Positions 5,877-6,771 of a stretch of 6,771 nt of DNA are shown one piece after another. Position 1 is the stretch's first letter; every line of letters begins with the position of its first letter. The DNA is taken from contig JBKJTT010000035.1 of NCBI GenBank assembly GCA_046590205.1, forward strand, positions 1-6,771. Direction: 5' to 3'. Position numbers and translations under genes: made by a program. The notes beneath the pieces are model-generated. The model was given only the letters and a program-made list of their open reading frames with translations, ran no database searches and had not been told where the DNA came from. This DNA comes from DATDEW01 sp046590205. Lineage in GTDB: Bacteria > Bacteroidota > Ignavibacteria > Palsa-1295.

Positions 5877-6647
5877 TTATTTTACAGTGTATCCGGTAAG
5901 TATCTGTACATTATTATCCGGTTTTAATCCTGCAAGCGTGATGAGCGCACTTGGATACGTATTCACCGTTTCCGTTTGAGTAAAATATCCTGCCTTTTCT
6001 GAAAACCAATACGATGTTCTGAGAGTCAGATCAATCCCTTGAGATGTTTTAACAGAAAAAATCACATCTGAACGTTCAGGTTTCTGATCAACGCCGTTAA
6101 TGAGGAATGGCTCTGCTCCAATATAAGAAGCAATCCCTGTTACTTTTGTAACATTGACAGTAAGAATGCCTAAGTTGATAGCAATATTAGTATCAAGGTC
6201 TATTATCGTGACAGCTGTTTTTGACTTTAAAGGCAATGTCCACCAAGTTGGTATCTCAATAGGAATTGGGATAGGAACGCCGGGAATCCCGTTGCCTCTG
6301 TAAATAGAAATGTCTCCGTTGGTTTCGTATGCGATTGTCATTGTATCACCATTATCGGACGCGCGCATTGTGTTCTTATCGATGAATGTAATAACACTAT
6401 CCTTTCCTGCGAATGCTGCTACGTCTGACTGCGAGGTCACGATGTGCGTTGAATCAGTATTTGCAGTATTCGTACCGTCTGGTTCTTTTTCGGTACGTGT
6501 ATATGAATACGTTGATCCTGATTTCGGTATAGTCTTTTTTGGTGTTGTATCAGGTGGGTCGGATGGAGTTTCCGAACACCCGACAAATGTCACACCAATA
6601 CACAGCACGACGAGGAGAGAAAAAACTGCAAGTTTATTTGTACGCAT
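5877..6647 (-). CDS. Predicted lipoprotein of unknown function between pheS and pheT
   Basis: This 256-residue protein begins with a lipoprotein signal peptide (MRTNKLAVFSLLVVLCIGVT) and a lipobox FVGC, so Cys24 is the likely lipidated residue after signal peptidase II cleavage. Next comes a short Pro/Asp/Thr/Lys-rich linker (residues 25-43), then a beta-rich domain with many Thr, Ile and Val residues. A hydrophobic Pro-rich segment (GVPIPIPIEIP, 123-133) precedes WWTLPL (135-140). Ser follows the Cys, which in proteobacteria would favour the outer membrane; the rule may differ here. I recognise no enzyme motif or named family. It starts 9 nt after the pheS stop (spacer ATTATTATT, no Shine-Dalgarno) and ends 28 nt before pheT, so it must be co-transcribed with both unless it has its own signals. 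An envelope gene inside this housekeeping pair is unusual and suggests a later insertion, though no transposon traces remain. Confidence 0.85.
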   Translation of the reverse strand: MRTNKLAVFSLLVVLCIGVTFVGCSETPSDPPDTTPKKTIPKSGSTYSYTRTEKEPDGTNTANTDSTHIVTSQSDVAAFAGKDSVITFIDKNTMRASDNGDTMTIAYETNGDISIYRGNGIPGVPIPIPIEIPTWWTLPLKSKTAVTIIDLDTNIAINLGILTVNVTKVTGIASYIGAEPFLINGVDQKPERSDVIFSVKTSQGIDLTLRTSYWFSEKAGYFTQTETVNTYPSALITLAGLKPDNNVQILTGYTVK

Positions 6648-6656
6648 AATAATAAT

Positions 6657-6771
6657 TTAGAACTGGTTCAAAAATCGGTAATCGTTCTCGGTGAAGAGAC
6701 GAATGTCATTCACGCCATAGCGCATCATCGCTGTGCGGTCAATGCCCATGCCGAATGCATAGCCTGTATAT
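6657..6771 (-). CDS. pheS: Phenylalanyl-tRNA synthetase alpha subunit, C-terminal end only
   Basis: The last 37 codons and the stop (TAA at 6657-6659) are present; the rest lies beyond the right edge. The peptide runs YTGYAFGMGIDRTAMMRYGV and then NDIRLFTENDYRFLNQF. It contains class II synthetase motif 3 (GMGIDR) and the highly conserved NDIRLF.END.RFL..F ending of PheS, the catalytic subunit that activates phenylalanine and pairs with PheT. Small departures such as Tyr for the usual Phe in GYAFGMG and Thr in LFTEND do not touch the motif arginine. It is the upstream gene of the leftward operon, so the operon promoter is outside the window. This partial sequence was found by reading the edge of the window on the minus strand. 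Confidence 0.95.
   Translation of the reverse strand, partial: YTGYAFGMGIDRTAMMRYGVNDIRLFTENDYRFLNQF

Noticed and set aside
6310..6660. 116-residue plus-strand open frame opposite the lipoprotein
   Set aside because: It is antisense to the lipoprotein gene, which has a convincing lipobox and operon spacing; this frame has none.

Overview
The window looks like chromosomal DNA from a member of the Bacteroidota/Chlorobiota side of the tree (Ignavibacteria- or Kapabacteria-like). That is an inference. It rests on a pheS...pheT–coiled-coil–zapA gene order like that known in Bacteroidota, on starts with no clear Shine-Dalgarno sequence, on an envelope-rich gene content (lipoprotein, signal-peptide protein, predicted outer-membrane barrel) and on mid-range GC. 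No sequence search was possible.

The right two thirds (about 2430-6771) is one leftward operon on the minus strand. In transcription order it holds the last 37 codons of pheS, an unrecognised 256-residue lipoprotein, complete pheT (814 residues), a 214-residue coiled-coil protein and zapA. The gaps are 9, 28, 0 and 38 nt. The operon joins phenylalanyl-tRNA synthetase (translation) to Z-ring proteins (division). Its odd points are the lipoprotein splitting pheS from pheT and the direct TAA-ATG junction between pheT and the coiled-coil gene.

The left third is accessory-like. Positions 1-787 carry the 5' part of a secreted protein on the minus strand, running off the window. Positions 788-1206 are a 419-nt gap with a cluster of palindromic, REP-like hairpins (975-1065), a possible coding remnant on the minus strand (836-1000), a C8 tract, and an 82-nt inverted-repeat structure (1121-1202) ending four bases before the next start codon. 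A HigA/NadS-type antitoxin-like regulator (1207-1497, plus) follows with no recognisable toxin beside it. Seven bases later, from a TTG start, comes a predicted outer-membrane barrel protein (1505-2407, plus). That pair converges on zapA with only 22 nt between stop codons.

I see no tRNA, rRNA, CRISPR array, transposase or intact mobile element, and no proven new system. The most unusual places are the hairpin-rich region around the orphan regulator, the tight regulator/barrel pair, and the lipoprotein inside the pheS-pheT operon.
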